DNA from: an uncultured Streptococcus sp.
GTDB taxonomy: Bacteria > Bacillota > Bacilli > Lactobacillales > Streptococcaceae
Direction: 5' to 3'
Assembly: GCA_934196125.1 (NCBI GenBank)
Contig: CAKPVT010000011.1
Location: 1-43,441 of the forward strand
DNA: 43,441 nucleotides
The position numbers and the translations under genes are program-made. Under the pieces are notes generated by a model, which was not told where the DNA came from, made no database searches, and saw nothing but the letters and a program-made list of their open reading frames with translations. The first letter of the stretch is position 1; every line of letters begins with the position of its first letter. Positions 7,219 to 15,992 of the stretch are shown here, one piece after another.

Positions 7219-8058
7219 TTATTTACGTTTAGTCAATGAAAATTGCTCAAGATACAAGCTTAGTGCCAGAAGAACGACGATGCCACAAATAACAAGACTC
7301 ACTAAAAGTATTTCTTGATTTAAGGTTGTTAAGCTTTTTAATTTCAACCCAATCCCTAAAAATTCTTTTGCATCCGTGTTAACAGCATCTTTTGCAATCA
7401 AAAGCTGACGATAAGCTGCTGATACGTAAGCTGCTGGCGTTAATTTAACCACTTTTTGTGCAAAATCAGGCAACGCCCCAATTGGCATGTAAACTCCAAC
7501 AAGAAATCCTGAAACTGTTCCTACAATAGTCGATAAAGCTTCATTTGTTGTTAGTGTTTTAACAAATTGCAAAACAAGGAGAGCAAAACCAGCTCCCATG
7601 ATTGAACTTAAAAGCATTATTAAAAGCATTTGAGGTAAATGGTTAAAACCAAAATCAATGCTATCTTGCCAGTAAAAATAAAGCTGCATGGTAACCAACA
7701 TGACTAGCTGCATAATAAAACCAATCACACTAGATGAAATGAGGTAGCCAAGATAAAGTTTTAATTGTGAAATATCTGTCAGTAAAAAATCTTCTAACTT
7801 ATGACTGACCTTATCTTGAACCAAGCGAGAAATACCAGTCCACGTTGTTGTAATACTCGTTACCGCTAGCGTCCCACCAAGCACCCAATTATCGAGTAAT
7901 TCTTCAAGATTTGGTGTGCCAGTAAAGGAATCTTGCATGTTCTTTTGTAAAAAAACAACATAAAGAATAAATGCAATCAAAGCTCCCAAAAGTGAGAAAA
8001 AGACACTTGCTTTATTTGAAAAATAGAGTTTTAAATTGCGTTTGGTCATCGCCCACAT
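7219..8058 (-). CDS. ABC transporter permease, ABC-2 type
   Basis: The 279-residue protein has six hydrophobic segments in the ABC-2 arrangement: one near 18-40, a pair near 55-125, then about 140-165, 172-195, and a last one near 253-273. The conserved loop GFLVGVYMPIGALPDFAQ sits between segments 5 and 6. ABC-2 permeases export drugs, peptides or polysaccharides; the substrate cannot be inferred. The ATG directly abuts the stop codon of the ATPase gene, so the two are translationally coupled. The genes downstream encode its probable regulator and the regulator's membrane partner. Confidence 0.87.
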   Translation of the reverse strand: MWAMTKRNLKLYFSNKASVFFSLLGALIAFILYVVFLQKNMQDSFTGTPNLEELLDNWVLGGTLAVTSITTTWTGISRLVQDKVSHKLEDFLLTDISQLKLYLGYLISSSVIGFIMQLVMLVTMQLYFYWQDSIDFGFNHLPQMLLIMLLSSIMGAGFALLVLQFVKTLTTNEALSTIVGTVSGFLVGVYMPIGALPDFAQKVVKLTPAAYVSAAYRQLLIAKDAVNTDAKEFLGIGLKLKSLTTLNQEILLVSLVICGIVVLLALSLYLEQFSLTKRK

Positions 8059-8910
8059 TTAAGCCATCTCCCTTCCCGTAATGCTCAAAAAGACATCATT
8101 AATATTGGCTTTCATATAGTCAAAATCACTAATTACGTCTCGCTTATCAGATAAAATGGCTAAAGCATTAGCCGAATCATCCACAAACATTTTTAACTGA
8201 CCGTTTTCTAAAAGCTTGTAATCAATATCTGAAAAAGCCGTGATATTATCCGTTTCAATTAACAAATATGGTTTTGAATATCTTTCTTTCAGTTCCTTAG
8301 CAGAACCTTTGGCTAAAACCTTCCCGTGATCAATAATATAGGTCATATCAGCATTTTCAGCCTCTTCAAGGTAATGAGTGGTCAAAAAGATAGTCAAGTT
8401 TTCTTCACGCTGTAAACGGCGTAAAATCTCCCAAATAGCCCGACGTGTCTGAATATCAAGTCCTGTCGTTGGCTCATCTAAGAAAAGCAAATTTGGCTTA
8501 TTCAAAAGTGCACGAATGATATCAACACGACGACGTTGTCCACCAGACAAAGTGCCATAAGTTTGATTAAGAAAATCCTGTAAACCTGTCAATCGAATAA
8601 GTTTTTCTAACCAAGCTTTATCTTGTTTACGATAAAGTGCTTGGCGACTTTTCAGATTATCTAAAACACTCAATTCCTCATCAAGCACACTCTCTTGAAA
8701 AACCATTCCAATTTTCAAATCTGCTGCCAATTCAATCTCACCTGATGTTGGTTTTAAGAGCCCCGTCAGCATTTTCATGGTTATTGATTTTCCAGCGCCA
8801 TTTGTCCCAATATAAGCTAGCAATTTCCCTTCTTCCACTTCTAAATTTAAGTGGTCAATCACCGTTTTATCTCCAAAGGTTTTGATTAAATCTTTTGTTC
8901 TAATAAGCAT
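8059..8910 (-). CDS. ABC transporter ATP-binding protein
   Basis: The 283-residue ATPase has Walker A GTNGAGKS at 35-42, the signature LSGGQRRR at 121-128, Walker B LLFLDEP at 141-147 and switch His179. It has the roughly 80-residue C-terminal extension seen in DrrA-like exporters. It pairs with the ABC-2 permease that starts at its stop codon. GGGAGGG precedes the ATG. It is the first gene of an operon with permease, LytTR regulator and DUF3021 protein. Such units are often found in streptococci for drug or bacteriocin resistance; which applies here is unknown. Confidence 0.9.
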   Translation of the reverse strand: MLIRTKDLIKTFGDKTVIDHLNLEVEEGKLLAYIGTNGAGKSITMKMLTGLLKPTSGEIELAADLKIGMVFQESVLDEELSVLDNLKSRQALYRKQDKAWLEKLIRLTGLQDFLNQTYGTLSGGQRRRVDIIRALLNKPNLLFLDEPTTGLDIQTRRAIWEILRRLQREENLTIFLTTHYLEEAENADMTYIIDHGKVLAKGSAKELKERYSKPYLLIETDNITAFSDIDYKLLENGQLKMFVDDSANALAILSDKRDVISDFDYMKANINDVFLSITGREMA

Positions 8911-8932
8911 AATTAACCCTCCCTTTTGACAT

Positions 8933-8997
8933 TATTTTATCAAAAAAAGGCTTGAAATAAAGCCTTTTTCGGTAAGCGGTCAAAAATAAGCGGTAAA
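8933..8997 (-). promoter_or_regulatory. Candidate LytTR-controlled promoter with tandem repeats
   Basis: Reading the minus strand toward the ATPase gene, TTTACCGCTTA (8997-8987) and TTGACCGCTTA (8983-8973) repeat with a 14-base period. They are followed by a hairpin and a -10-like TAAAAT near 8938-8933, and no good -35 is present. Direct repeats upstream of a poor -35 are typical of LytTR activators. However, the 14-base period differs from the roughly 21-base period known for AgrA-type sites. Confidence 0.45.
8942..8969 (-). terminator. Second hairpin downstream of jag
   Basis: AAAAAGGCTT and AAGCCTTTTT pair with long A and T runs on both sides. It can stop read-through from jag and also lies between the tandem repeats and the -10 of the ABC operon. 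Confidence 0.65.
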
Positions 8998-9004
8998 TGG
9001 CATT

Positions 9005-9027
9005 AAAAAAAGCCCGAATGGGCTTTT
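9005..9027 (-). terminator. jag operon terminator
   Basis: On the minus strand AAAAGCCC and GGGCTTTTTTT form a compact hairpin directly after the jag stop codon. Confidence 0.88.
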
Positions 9028-9032
9028 AAGTC

Positions 9033-10031
9033 TTATTGAACAGGTGTTACGACCACGTAACGATTTGGGTCGTTACCTTCAGAATAACTATCAACACCAT
9101 CAATGCTTGTGATTGTTTTGTGAACAATTTTTCGCTCGCTATTGCTCATTGGGTCCATGACATAATCTTTACCAGTTACGAGAACACGATTGGCTACTTT
9201 GCGAGTAAATTCAATCAATGTTTCTGTGCGGTGTTCCACATAATCATGAACATTCAAAATGACAGAAAAATTCTTTGAATAACGGTCATGTAAGAAATTT
9301 TGTGAAAGCAATTGAAGAGATTTCAAAACTTTTCCGTGATAACCAATGACACGACCAGCTTCTGGCGTTTCAATTTGCAACTTGATTTGACGGCGATTGT
9401 GGCTAGCTTCAACCGTTGCATCAATGTCCATTTCATAGATGATTTTTTTGACATATTCTACAACTTCTTCCGTAGCTTTTTCGATGTCTTTACTCAATTC
9501 ACGTTGATCTGGAAATTCACTAGCAACAAATTCTTCAAAAGATTGCTCAGTTTTAGTCACTTCTGGGCTTTCGTCAATCTGAACATCTTCTTCAACTGGT
9601 TCTTCAGCCTTTTCAAGCGCTTCTAAAACATCTGTATGCCCAGCTTCTTCAAGAATGGTTTGTGTTTTTTTCTTGTGCATGACAATATCTTCTTTAACTG
9701 AACCGTCAATGACTTCGCCACGCTCTTCCATTTTCTTAATAATGCTGGTAAGTTTTCGAAGTTCCATTGTATCTTCAAATTTTGATGATACAGGTTCATT
9801 TTTTTGATTAACTTCCTCTGGCACACCCTTAACTACTTTTTGGTTAGCTCGGTGAGCCGTCACTTCATTAATCCCTTCGATATCAACCTGAGCAGGCTTT
9901 CTACCAAAACCTAAGAACCCTTTTTTTTCACGAGAAACCACTTTAATGTGGGTTTTAAGGCGTGACAAATGCAACTCTTTCAAGCCTTTTTCAATAGCAT
10001 CTTCGACAGTTCTACCTGTGAATATTACCAT
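9033..10031 (-). CDS. jag: RNA-binding protein Jag/KhpB (EloR)
   Basis: This 332-residue protein has the three-part Jag layout. A Jag-N domain occupies about residues 1-52 and includes the KKGFLGFG loop. A long acidic linker follows, then a KH domain with GYHG at 230-233 and an R3H domain at the C-terminus. In streptococci KhpB/EloR partners KhpA, binds RNA and controls cell elongation. The gene is last in the rnpA-yidC-jag operon, 12 bases after yidC, and is followed by two hairpins. Nothing is missing compared with relatives. Confidence 0.95.
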   Translation of the reverse strand: MVIFTGRTVEDAIEKGLKELHLSRLKTHIKVVSREKKGFLGFGRKPAQVDIEGINEVTAHRANQKVVKGVPEEVNQKNEPVSSKFEDTMELRKLTSIIKKMEERGEVIDGSVKEDIVMHKKKTQTILEEAGHTDVLEALEKAEEPVEEDVQIDESPEVTKTEQSFEEFVASEFPDQRELSKDIEKATEEVVEYVKKIIYEMDIDATVEASHNRRQIKLQIETPEAGRVIGYHGKVLKSLQLLSQNFLHDRYSKNFSVILNVHDYVEHRTETLIEFTRKVANRVLVTGKDYVMDPMSNSERKIVHKTITSIDGVDSYSEGNDPNRYVVVTPVQ

Positions 10032-10043
10032 ACTTTCTTCCTC

Positions 10044-10859
10044 TTACTTTCTTCTCTTTTGCGCTTTCTTCTTAGCACGACGAATCTTAGCCGCACGTTC
10101 TTTTTCAGCTTGTTCCTCTTCCAATCGTTTGGCAATGATTTTGAAAGGATTATTCAACAAAAGAATTTGGAATACCTGAAAAGCATAAGAAACTGACCAA
10201 TAAAGCACAACCCCTGAAGCCAATCTGAAACTCATAAAGAAAATCATAATTGGCATCACATAAGTCATCACCGTCATGGCAATATTTTTCTCACGCGCTG
10301 CTTTGTTTGTTAACCAAGATGAAAGGAATGTGAACAAAGCGGCTAAAACAGGCAAAATAAAATATGGGTCTGGTTTTGATAATTCAATCCATAAAAATGT
10401 ACCTGTTTTCAAAAAGGCAACACGAGTTAAGGCTTGATACAAAGCCATCAAAATCGGCAATTGAACGACTAGTGGGAGCATCGTCGCATATGGATTAACA
10501 CCGTATTCCTTGTAAAGCGCTTGGCTTTCTTCTGTCAACTTCATGCGGCTGTCTGTATCACGACCAGGATACTTTTCTTGCAACTTTTTAAGCTCTGGCT
10601 GCAAGTCTTGCATTTTTTGCCCTGATTTGATTTGCATATTGTAAAGTGGCATCATGATTGCTCGAATGATAATGGTAAAGAGAACAATCCCAACTCCGAT
10701 TCGACCATTAATCGATAGCCACTGAATAGCTTTGGCAAAGAAATAAACAATTTGATCCCAGCCATTAGTTGATGAAGCGGTTACTTCGCTACGACCACAA
10801 GCAGCCAAAAGTATTAAAGTAAGACTACTTAATCCTAATAATTTAATCTTTCTTTTCAC
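10044..10859 (-). CDS. yidC: Membrane protein insertase YidC (YidC1)
   Basis: The 271-residue protein begins with a lipoprotein signal ending in LLAAC (Cys21). The YidC/Oxa1 core of five membrane helices follows, with the conserved basic residue in helix 1 (GIVLFTIIIRAIMMPLY), and the tail is very basic. It inserts small membrane proteins alone or with SecYEG. Streptococci carry two paralogues; this one, after rnpA, corresponds to YidC1. The ATG lies inside rnpA with a 17-base overlap, so the two are coupled. jag follows on the same transcript. Confidence 0.95.
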   Translation of the reverse strand: MKRKIKLLGLSSLTLILLAACGRSEVTASSTNGWDQIVYFFAKAIQWLSINGRIGVGIVLFTIIIRAIMMPLYNMQIKSGQKMQDLQPELKKLQEKYPGRDTDSRMKLTEESQALYKEYGVNPYATMLPLVVQLPILMALYQALTRVAFLKTGTFLWIELSKPDPYFILPVLAALFTFLSSWLTNKAAREKNIAMTVMTYVMPIMIFFMSFRLASGVVLYWSVSYAFQVFQILLLNNPFKIIAKRLEEEQAEKERAAKIRRAKKKAQKRRK

Positions 10860-11202
10860 TATTTAGACCTTCCTGATATAAATTGGCAAGTTTTAAAACA
10901 TGGAGTAAATTTTTCTTCACTTCATGATAATCAAGTTCCTCGACACCTTTACGAGCAATGATAACAAAATCATGATGTCGTAAATTTGGTGACAACTCCA
11001 TAACAACATGTCGAATTTTTCGTTTGATGCTATTTCGGGTAACAGCATTACCAAGTTTTTTGCTTACAGAAAGCCCTACACGATAGTGGCCTTGATTTTT
11101 TTCTAATTGATAGACGACAAATTTTCGATTGGCAACACTTGTTCCCTTGCTAAAAATTGCCTGAAAATCTTTGTCACTTTTGACACGATAGGTTTTCTTC
11201 AA
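10843..11202 (-). CDS. rnpA: Ribonuclease P protein component
   Basis: The 119-residue basic protein carries the RnpA signature, including KKTYRVKSDKDFQAIFSKG at the start and RNSIKRKIRHV in the RNR motif region. It binds the RNase P RNA and helps process tRNA 5' ends. The start codon is TTG with GGAG seven bases upstream. It is the first gene of the rnpA-yidC-jag operon. A TATAAT lies about 30 bases upstream at 11235-11230. Confidence 0.96.
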   Translation of the reverse strand: MKKTYRVKSDKDFQAIFSKGTSVANRKFVVYQLEKNQGHYRVGLSVSKKLGNAVTRNSIKRKIRHVVMELSPNLRHHDFVIIARKGVEELDYHEVKKNLLHVLKLANLYQEGLNSEKKD

Positions 11203-11229
11203 CGTACGACTCCATTCTAAATTATTTTT

Positions 11230-11279
11230 ATTATACCATAAAAATTTAAAAAGCCCTAACCTCTAAGGAGTTTGGGCTC
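11230..11279 (-). promoter_or_regulatory. argH terminator overlapping the rnpA -10 region
   Basis: On the minus strand a 12-bp stem with two mismatches (AGCCC.../...GGGCT, 11279-11250) with a T run ends the argH transcript. TATAAT at 11235-11230 just downstream serves rnpA. No clear -35 is visible because the terminator occupies that place. Confidence 0.65.
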
Positions 11280-11342
11280 ATTATCTTTAAAATATTTTTA
11301 TTGGAAAATACGCTTAAAAATCTTGAAAAGCCTAAGTGTCTA

Positions 11343-12737
11343 TTAATCTAAGTTTTGCAAGGCTTCATTGGCTAATTTAATTTGCCATTTGACTTGGTCA
11401 AATCCTGTTCCACCAAGAGAATGACGACGCTCAACAGCGGTGTGTGATTTAAGCGTTTCATAAATGTCCTCATCAATCAAATCAGAAATTTCTTGGTAAC
11501 GTTCAAACGGTACGTCTTGCAAATAATAGCCAGCTTTAGTACATTCTAATACTAATTTACCAACGATTTCATGAGCTTGACGGAATGGAAGCCCTTTGCT
11601 TGCGAGATAGTCAGCCAATTCAGTTGCATTTGAAAAATCTTTTTCAGTCGATTCAGCCATATGCTCTTTATTGACCGTCATGGTTTTAAGCATACCAGCC
11701 AAAATATCAATAGCCACCGTAATGGTTTCAACCGTATCAAACATGCCTTCTTTATCTTCTTGCAAATCTTTATTATAAGCCAAAGGCAAAGATTTCATAA
11801 CCGTCAAAAGTCCAAAAAGATTACCGTAAACACGACCAGATTTTCCGCGAATCAATTCTGCCATATCAGGATTTTTCTTTTGCGGCATGATTGATGAACC
11901 TGTTGAGAACGTATCTGAAAGCGTCACAAACTTAAATTCATTTGAGCACCAGCTGATGATTTCTTCACAAATACGGCTCATATGCATCATCAAAATCGAA
12001 CTATTTGCCAAAAATTCCAAGATAAAATCACGGTCAGACACTGCATCAAGTGAATTGCTGTAAGATTTGGCAAAGCCCATAAGCTCCGCTGTCATCTCAC
12101 GGTCAATTGGAAAAGTTGTTCCAGCAAGAGCAGCCGCACCAAGCGGTGATATATCCGTATGTTTCACATTAAATTCAAAACGTTCACTATCACGCGTAAA
12201 CATATTATAATACGCCATTAAGTGATGCCCAAATGAAATCGGCTGTGCGTGTTGCAAATGCGTATAACCTGGCATGATAGTATAGACATGCTCATCAGCC
12301 AAGTCCACCAACGTTTGACGTAAATTGCTAAGCTTTTCAATCACTTCATCAAGCTTAGCTTTTAAGTACAAGTGCATATCAGTTGCCACTTGGTCATTAC
12401 GTGAACGCGCCGTATGCAATTTTCCAGCCACAGGACCGATTTTAGCAGTCAAGAGACTTTCCATATTCATGTGAACATCTTCGTTTGACACATCAAATTC
12501 AATTTTTCCAGCCTTGTATTCTGTAAGCAATTCTTCAAGACCTTCTTTGATTTGCGCAGCTTCGTCTTTTGCAATAATGCCTGTTCCACCAAGCATGGTC
12601 ACGTGAGCAATTGAGCCTTTCAAATCAAATTCTGCCATTTTTTGGTCAAAAGAAATCGATGCTCCAAATTCTTCAACCCATTTTTCAAGACCAGCTTCAA
12701 AACGCCCGCCCCATAATTTATGATTTTCTGTTGTCAT
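11343..12737 (-). CDS. argH: Argininosuccinate lyase
   Basis: The 464-residue enzyme splits argininosuccinate to arginine and fumarate, the last step of arginine synthesis. It starts MTTENHKLWGGRF. The fumarase-superfamily signature GSSIMPQKKNPD is at about residues 280-291 with the catalytic Ser in its flexible loop, and GYTHLQHAQP near 157-166 carries the catalytic His. I place the start at the ATG 12737, because the eight upstream codons begin with TTG and are not part of the family. The ribosome site is weak. argG lies upstream on the same strand but is separated by an unusually long structured spacer. Confidence 0.95.
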   Translation of the reverse strand: MTTENHKLWGGRFEAGLEKWVEEFGASISFDQKMAEFDLKGSIAHVTMLGGTGIIAKDEAAQIKEGLEELLTEYKAGKIEFDVSNEDVHMNMESLLTAKIGPVAGKLHTARSRNDQVATDMHLYLKAKLDEVIEKLSNLRQTLVDLADEHVYTIMPGYTHLQHAQPISFGHHLMAYYNMFTRDSERFEFNVKHTDISPLGAAALAGTTFPIDREMTAELMGFAKSYSNSLDAVSDRDFILEFLANSSILMMHMSRICEEIISWCSNEFKFVTLSDTFSTGSSIMPQKKNPDMAELIRGKSGRVYGNLFGLLTVMKSLPLAYNKDLQEDKEGMFDTVETITVAIDILAGMLKTMTVNKEHMAESTEKDFSNATELADYLASKGLPFRQAHEIVGKLVLECTKAGYYLQDVPFERYQEISDLIDEDIYETLKSHTAVERRHSLGGTGFDQVKWQIKLANEALQNLD

Positions 12738-13172
12738 ATCACTGATGCAATGAACCACCAAAGCTGGCGTTCAAAGCCTTTCTCTTTTCTTATTTCAATT
12801 AACAAATAAGTCCTAGGGGCTACCAAGGACTTATGATGTGATGCCTCACGGGGCGAATGTCTTAAATGATTCTCACAGGATATCATTATTTAAGCTCGAT
12901 GCCACTCTCTGTTGATATTAACGAGGGTTTGGTAAGTTATAAAAAAAGAGTCTCAGATGGGGCTCCCTGTCCCCTTTTATCTGATTCTTGGTGGAAGTTT
13001 TCGGTACTAATCATAGTCATCATGACTTGCCGTATCCTAAGTACTGCCTGCGCCATTCTTCCTTGGTTAGCTTTGAACCCCTCACCAATTCTTTTCTTAT
13101 TTATTTGGCTGTGACTTGTTCACGCCCATGTTTTTCTTTTCTTTTTCATAATCGACTGCTTAAGCAGATGAT
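12738..13172 (-). other. Structured 435-base spacer between argG and argH; possible regulatory RNA
   Basis: No convincing gene is seen. On the minus strand a closing stem TTGGTG/CACCAA (13088-13083 with 12993-12988) encloses smaller stems: GGTT/AACC, GGAAG/CTTCC, AGTACT/AGTACC, and AGTCAT/ATGACT. It is followed by the terminator at 12987-12941, then a CTTAAAT.../...ATTTAAG hairpin (12894-12861), then ATAAGTCC/GGACTTAT (12834-12806). This looks like a riboswitch-type attenuator or an independent RNA. It lacks T-box consensus and matches no RNA class I know. Short frames on both strands exist but lack ribosome sites. Confidence 0.5.
12941..12987 (-). terminator. Intrinsic terminator inside the argG-argH spacer
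   Basis: Minus strand: CAGAT...GGGG pairs with CCCC...ATCTG and is followed by seven T residues. It would end argG transcription before argH unless bypassed. Confidence 0.8.
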
Positions 13173-14363
13173 TTATTTATTGTTAACTTGTGAATTAACT
13201 TGGGTTGGTAGTCCCCAAAGTTTGATGAATCCTACAGCTGCATCTTGGTCAAAGCTGTCAGCCGATGTGTAAGTTGCCAAGTTTTCGTCGTAAAGTGAGT
13301 TTGGTGATTTACGAGCCACAACTTGAGCATGACCTTTGTAAAGTTTCACTTTAGCGGTACCGTTAACCACTTTTTGTGTTTCTTTGATGTAAGCAATGAT
13401 AGCTTCTGTCGCAGGGCTAAACCACAAAGCATTGTAGATAAGATTTGACAATTCATTTTCAAGAATTGGTTTGAAATGAGAAACTTCACGTACCAATGTG
13501 ATGTCTTCGATTGCTTTGTGAGCTATCAAAAGTGTGATCGCACCTGGGCATTCGTAAATTTCACGTGATTTGATACCAATCAAACGGTTTTCAACGTGGT
13601 CAATACGTCCAACACCGTGTTTACCAGCGATTGTGTTTAATTTTTGGATAAGGTCTGCCAATTTTAGCTCTTCGCCGTTAAGTGCAACTGGTTTTCCTTC
13701 TTTAAATTCAATATCAACAAATTCTGCTGTATCTGGAGCTTCTTCTGGAGAAGTTGTGATACCAAAAGCATCCTCTGGTGCTTGATTCCATGGATTTTCA
13801 AGGACACCACATTCATTAGCACGACCCCAAAGGTTTTGGTCAACTGAGTATGGGTTGTCAAGATCAGCAGGAACTGGCACACCGTTTGCTTTAGCGTATT
13901 CAATTTCTTCTTCACGAGACCATTTCCATTCACGAACTGGAGCAATAACTTTCAAGTTTGGATCAAGTGCAGCGATTGCCACTTCAAAACGAACTTGGTC
14001 ATTACCTTTACCAGTACATCCGTGAGCAATAGTAGTCGCACCAGTTTTATGAGCAATTTCAACCAATTTTTTAGAAATGACTGGACGGCTAAGGGCTGAT
14101 ACCAATGGGTATTTTTGTTCGTAGTAAGCGTGACCTTGAAGTGCTGGAAGCACATATTCCTCAGCAAATTCATCTTTAACGTCAAGAACGTAAGATTCAA
14201 CTGCACCAACTTTAAGAGCTTTATCATGAATAAAATCAAGGTCTTTACCTTCGCCGACATCCATACAAACAGCAACGACGTCATAATCTTTCATAAGCCA
14301 AGTAATGGCAACTGAAGTATCAAGACCACCAGAGTACGCAAGGATAACTTTTTCTTTTGACAT
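13173..14363 (-). CDS. argG: Argininosuccinate synthase
   Basis: The 396-residue enzyme joins citrulline and aspartate using ATP. The N-terminal ATP-binding loop AYSGGLDTS is at residues 9-17, and later family stretches such as GCTGKGNDQVRFE, SVDQNLWGRANE and RGVGRID-like GKHGVGRIDHVENR are intact. The start at 14363 is the family start; the upstream in-frame extension covers the promoter and palindrome, so it is not translated. GAGAG is a modest ribosome site. Control by ArgR is expected from the operator ahead of it. Confidence 0.96.
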   Translation of the reverse strand: MSKEKVILAYSGGLDTSVAITWLMKDYDVVAVCMDVGEGKDLDFIHDKALKVGAVESYVLDVKDEFAEEYVLPALQGHAYYEQKYPLVSALSRPVISKKLVEIAHKTGATTIAHGCTGKGNDQVRFEVAIAALDPNLKVIAPVREWKWSREEEIEYAKANGVPVPADLDNPYSVDQNLWGRANECGVLENPWNQAPEDAFGITTSPEEAPDTAEFVDIEFKEGKPVALNGEELKLADLIQKLNTIAGKHGVGRIDHVENRLIGIKSREIYECPGAITLLIAHKAIEDITLVREVSHFKPILENELSNLIYNALWFSPATEAIIAYIKETQKVVNGTAKVKLYKGHAQVVARKSPNSLYDENLATYTSADSFDQDAAVGFIKLWGLPTQVNSQVNNK

Positions 14364-14406
14364 AGGAATACTCTCTTTTCTTAGTTTTGTGTTTTTATCA
14401 ATTTTA

Positions 14407-14443
14407 TATGTATAATTATACATAGCAAAACCAATCCTGTCAA
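14407..14443 (-). promoter_or_regulatory. argG promoter with ARG-box-like palindrome
   Basis: Minus strand: TTGACA (14443-14438), a 17-base spacer and TATAAT (14420-14415). The -10 lies inside the perfect 18-bp palindrome TATGTATAATTATACATA (14424-14407). The palindrome resembles Firmicute ArgR operators, and its position fits repression by blocking RNA polymerase. Confidence 0.85.
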
Positions 14444-14582
14444 CACTTTTTTTGAATATTTTTTTCAAAAAAACTTAATTTTTTATGATTTTATAACAAA
14501 TATACCGCATATATACAGAAATAAGCGCTTTTTATGCAAAAAAAACTCCCCAGAAAAAGCTAGAGAGAATATATTAGCTAAA

Positions 14583-15738
14583 TTATTGAATTTTTTCAAA
14601 GCGTTCTGTGTAGAACAAAGCTGCTGTCATCACAATTGTACAGATGAACAACTACTGTCCATGAACCAAAGAGATTAAAACTAAATCCGAAAAGCGTTGG
14701 TCCAAAAGCTGCTAGGAAGTAACCACCTGATTGCACCATACCAGATAATTGTGCTGTTTGGCTTGGTGTGTGTGATTTCATTGAGAATGTCACAAGCAAG
14801 TATGGGAACAAAGCACTAACAGCAATACCGATTAAAGCATTGACAGTCAACCAGTAAGCAAAGCTGCTTGTTTGGAAGAGAAGCATTCCTGTACCTACAA
14901 TAGCACAAGCTGACACAATCGCAAGCATGATTTTACGGTTTTTACTTGAAAGATTTGTTGTCAAAGTAGGGATTGTCAATGAAAATGGCAAGCTAATCAA
15001 TGAATAAATTGATGCCAAGATACCTGCTGCTTCGCTTGAAAGACCAGCTTGGCTAGCCATTGTTGGCAACCAAGTCATTCCTGTGTAGAAAAGAAGAGAT
15101 TGCAAACCACCAAAGACAAGAAGCGCGATAGCGGCTTTATTTTTCCAAAGTGATATTGAACATTTTTCTTCATCTTGCTCTGTCATATGATTGTGGAAAG
15201 TATTTGGGAACCAAACTGCCAAAGCTACCAAAATCAAGAAACTAAGAATCAGAATTAACCCTTTCCAAGATGTTGCTTTAACAATTGGAACAGCAACTGA
15301 AGCGGCAACTGATGAAGAAAGCCCCATAGCTGTTGTATAAATCGTTGTCAACAATCCGATACGGAACGGTTGGTTTGCCAAAATAATACTTGGGAACAAA
15401 ACATTCTTCATGGCAATGCTGATTCCGATAATCATTGTACCGATGTAAAGACTTGGAAGGTTAAGCACGCGCATGCTTGAACCGATAAACATGGCAACCA
15501 GAACCATGGTGAATAATTTTTCAAGTCCAAATTTATCCGCTAAACGTGGTGCCAAAGATGAACAAAAGGCAAACATAATCAACGGAATACTTGTCAAAAC
15601 ACCCAAAGAATTGACTGAAACTCCTAAACTATCCGCAACATAGCTAAGGACAGTTGGAATTGTCGTAAATGGGATACGCATAACAGCGCCCACAAGAATA
15701 AGTCCTAGGACGAAAAAGATAGAATAGTCTTTTTTCAT
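14583..15738 (-). pseudogene. MFS transporter (CynX/NimT type) with a C-terminal frameshift
   Basis: The first 360 or so residues form a normal 12-helix major facilitator resembling CynX/NimT-type permeases, with a start MKKDYSIFF behind GAGGAG. Near 14640-14655 the frame shifts. The annotated frame ends in VVVHLYNCDDSSFVLHRTL, while the next frame reads ICTIVMTAALFYTERFEKIQ and stops at 14583, giving a proper last helix and basic tail. Only the last helix is affected, so the protein may be impaired rather than absent. The substrate is unknown; cyanate or nitroimidazole relatives give no firm guide. A sequencing error is possible. Confidence 0.75.
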
Positions 15739-15957
15739 GTAACTCCTCTTAACTTATAAATAACAAATTTTTAAAGCCTATTATAACAAGAAGTAAATGA
15801 CTTTAGAATAGGTAATAGCAAAGAAAGCATTCTTCACAAGCAATTAAAATCTTTCTAAAAATTCATAATTTTAGATAAAAATACAACTTAATATATTTGC
15901 TTGATTTACTCTAAAATAACAGCGTCTTTTTCTGACACACCGTCTAAAGGAAAATAT

Positions 15958-15988
15958 AAAAAGCCTAAGAATACCTCAGACTTTTTTA
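15958..15988 (-). terminator. gltX terminator
   Basis: On the minus strand a 9-bp stem (AAGTCTGAG with CTTAGGCTT-type pairing, including G-U pairs) is followed by five T residues. Confidence 0.75.
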
Positions 15989-15992
15989 GCTA

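Noticed and set aside
9036..10196. Plus-strand ORFs across jag and yidC
   Set aside because: They are antisense shadows of well-conserved minus-strand genes.
12738..13172. T-box leader for argH
   Set aside because: The conserved AGGGTGGTACCGCG-type T-box sequence and a recognisable specifier arrangement are absent.
12866..13272. Plus-strand frames in the argG-argH spacer as genes
   Set aside because: They overlap the spacer hairpins and the argG 3' end, have no ribosome site, and have atypical composition.
14364..14468. 35-residue N-terminal extension of ArgG
   Set aside because: It reads through the promoter and the ARG-box palindrome; the family start is at 14363.
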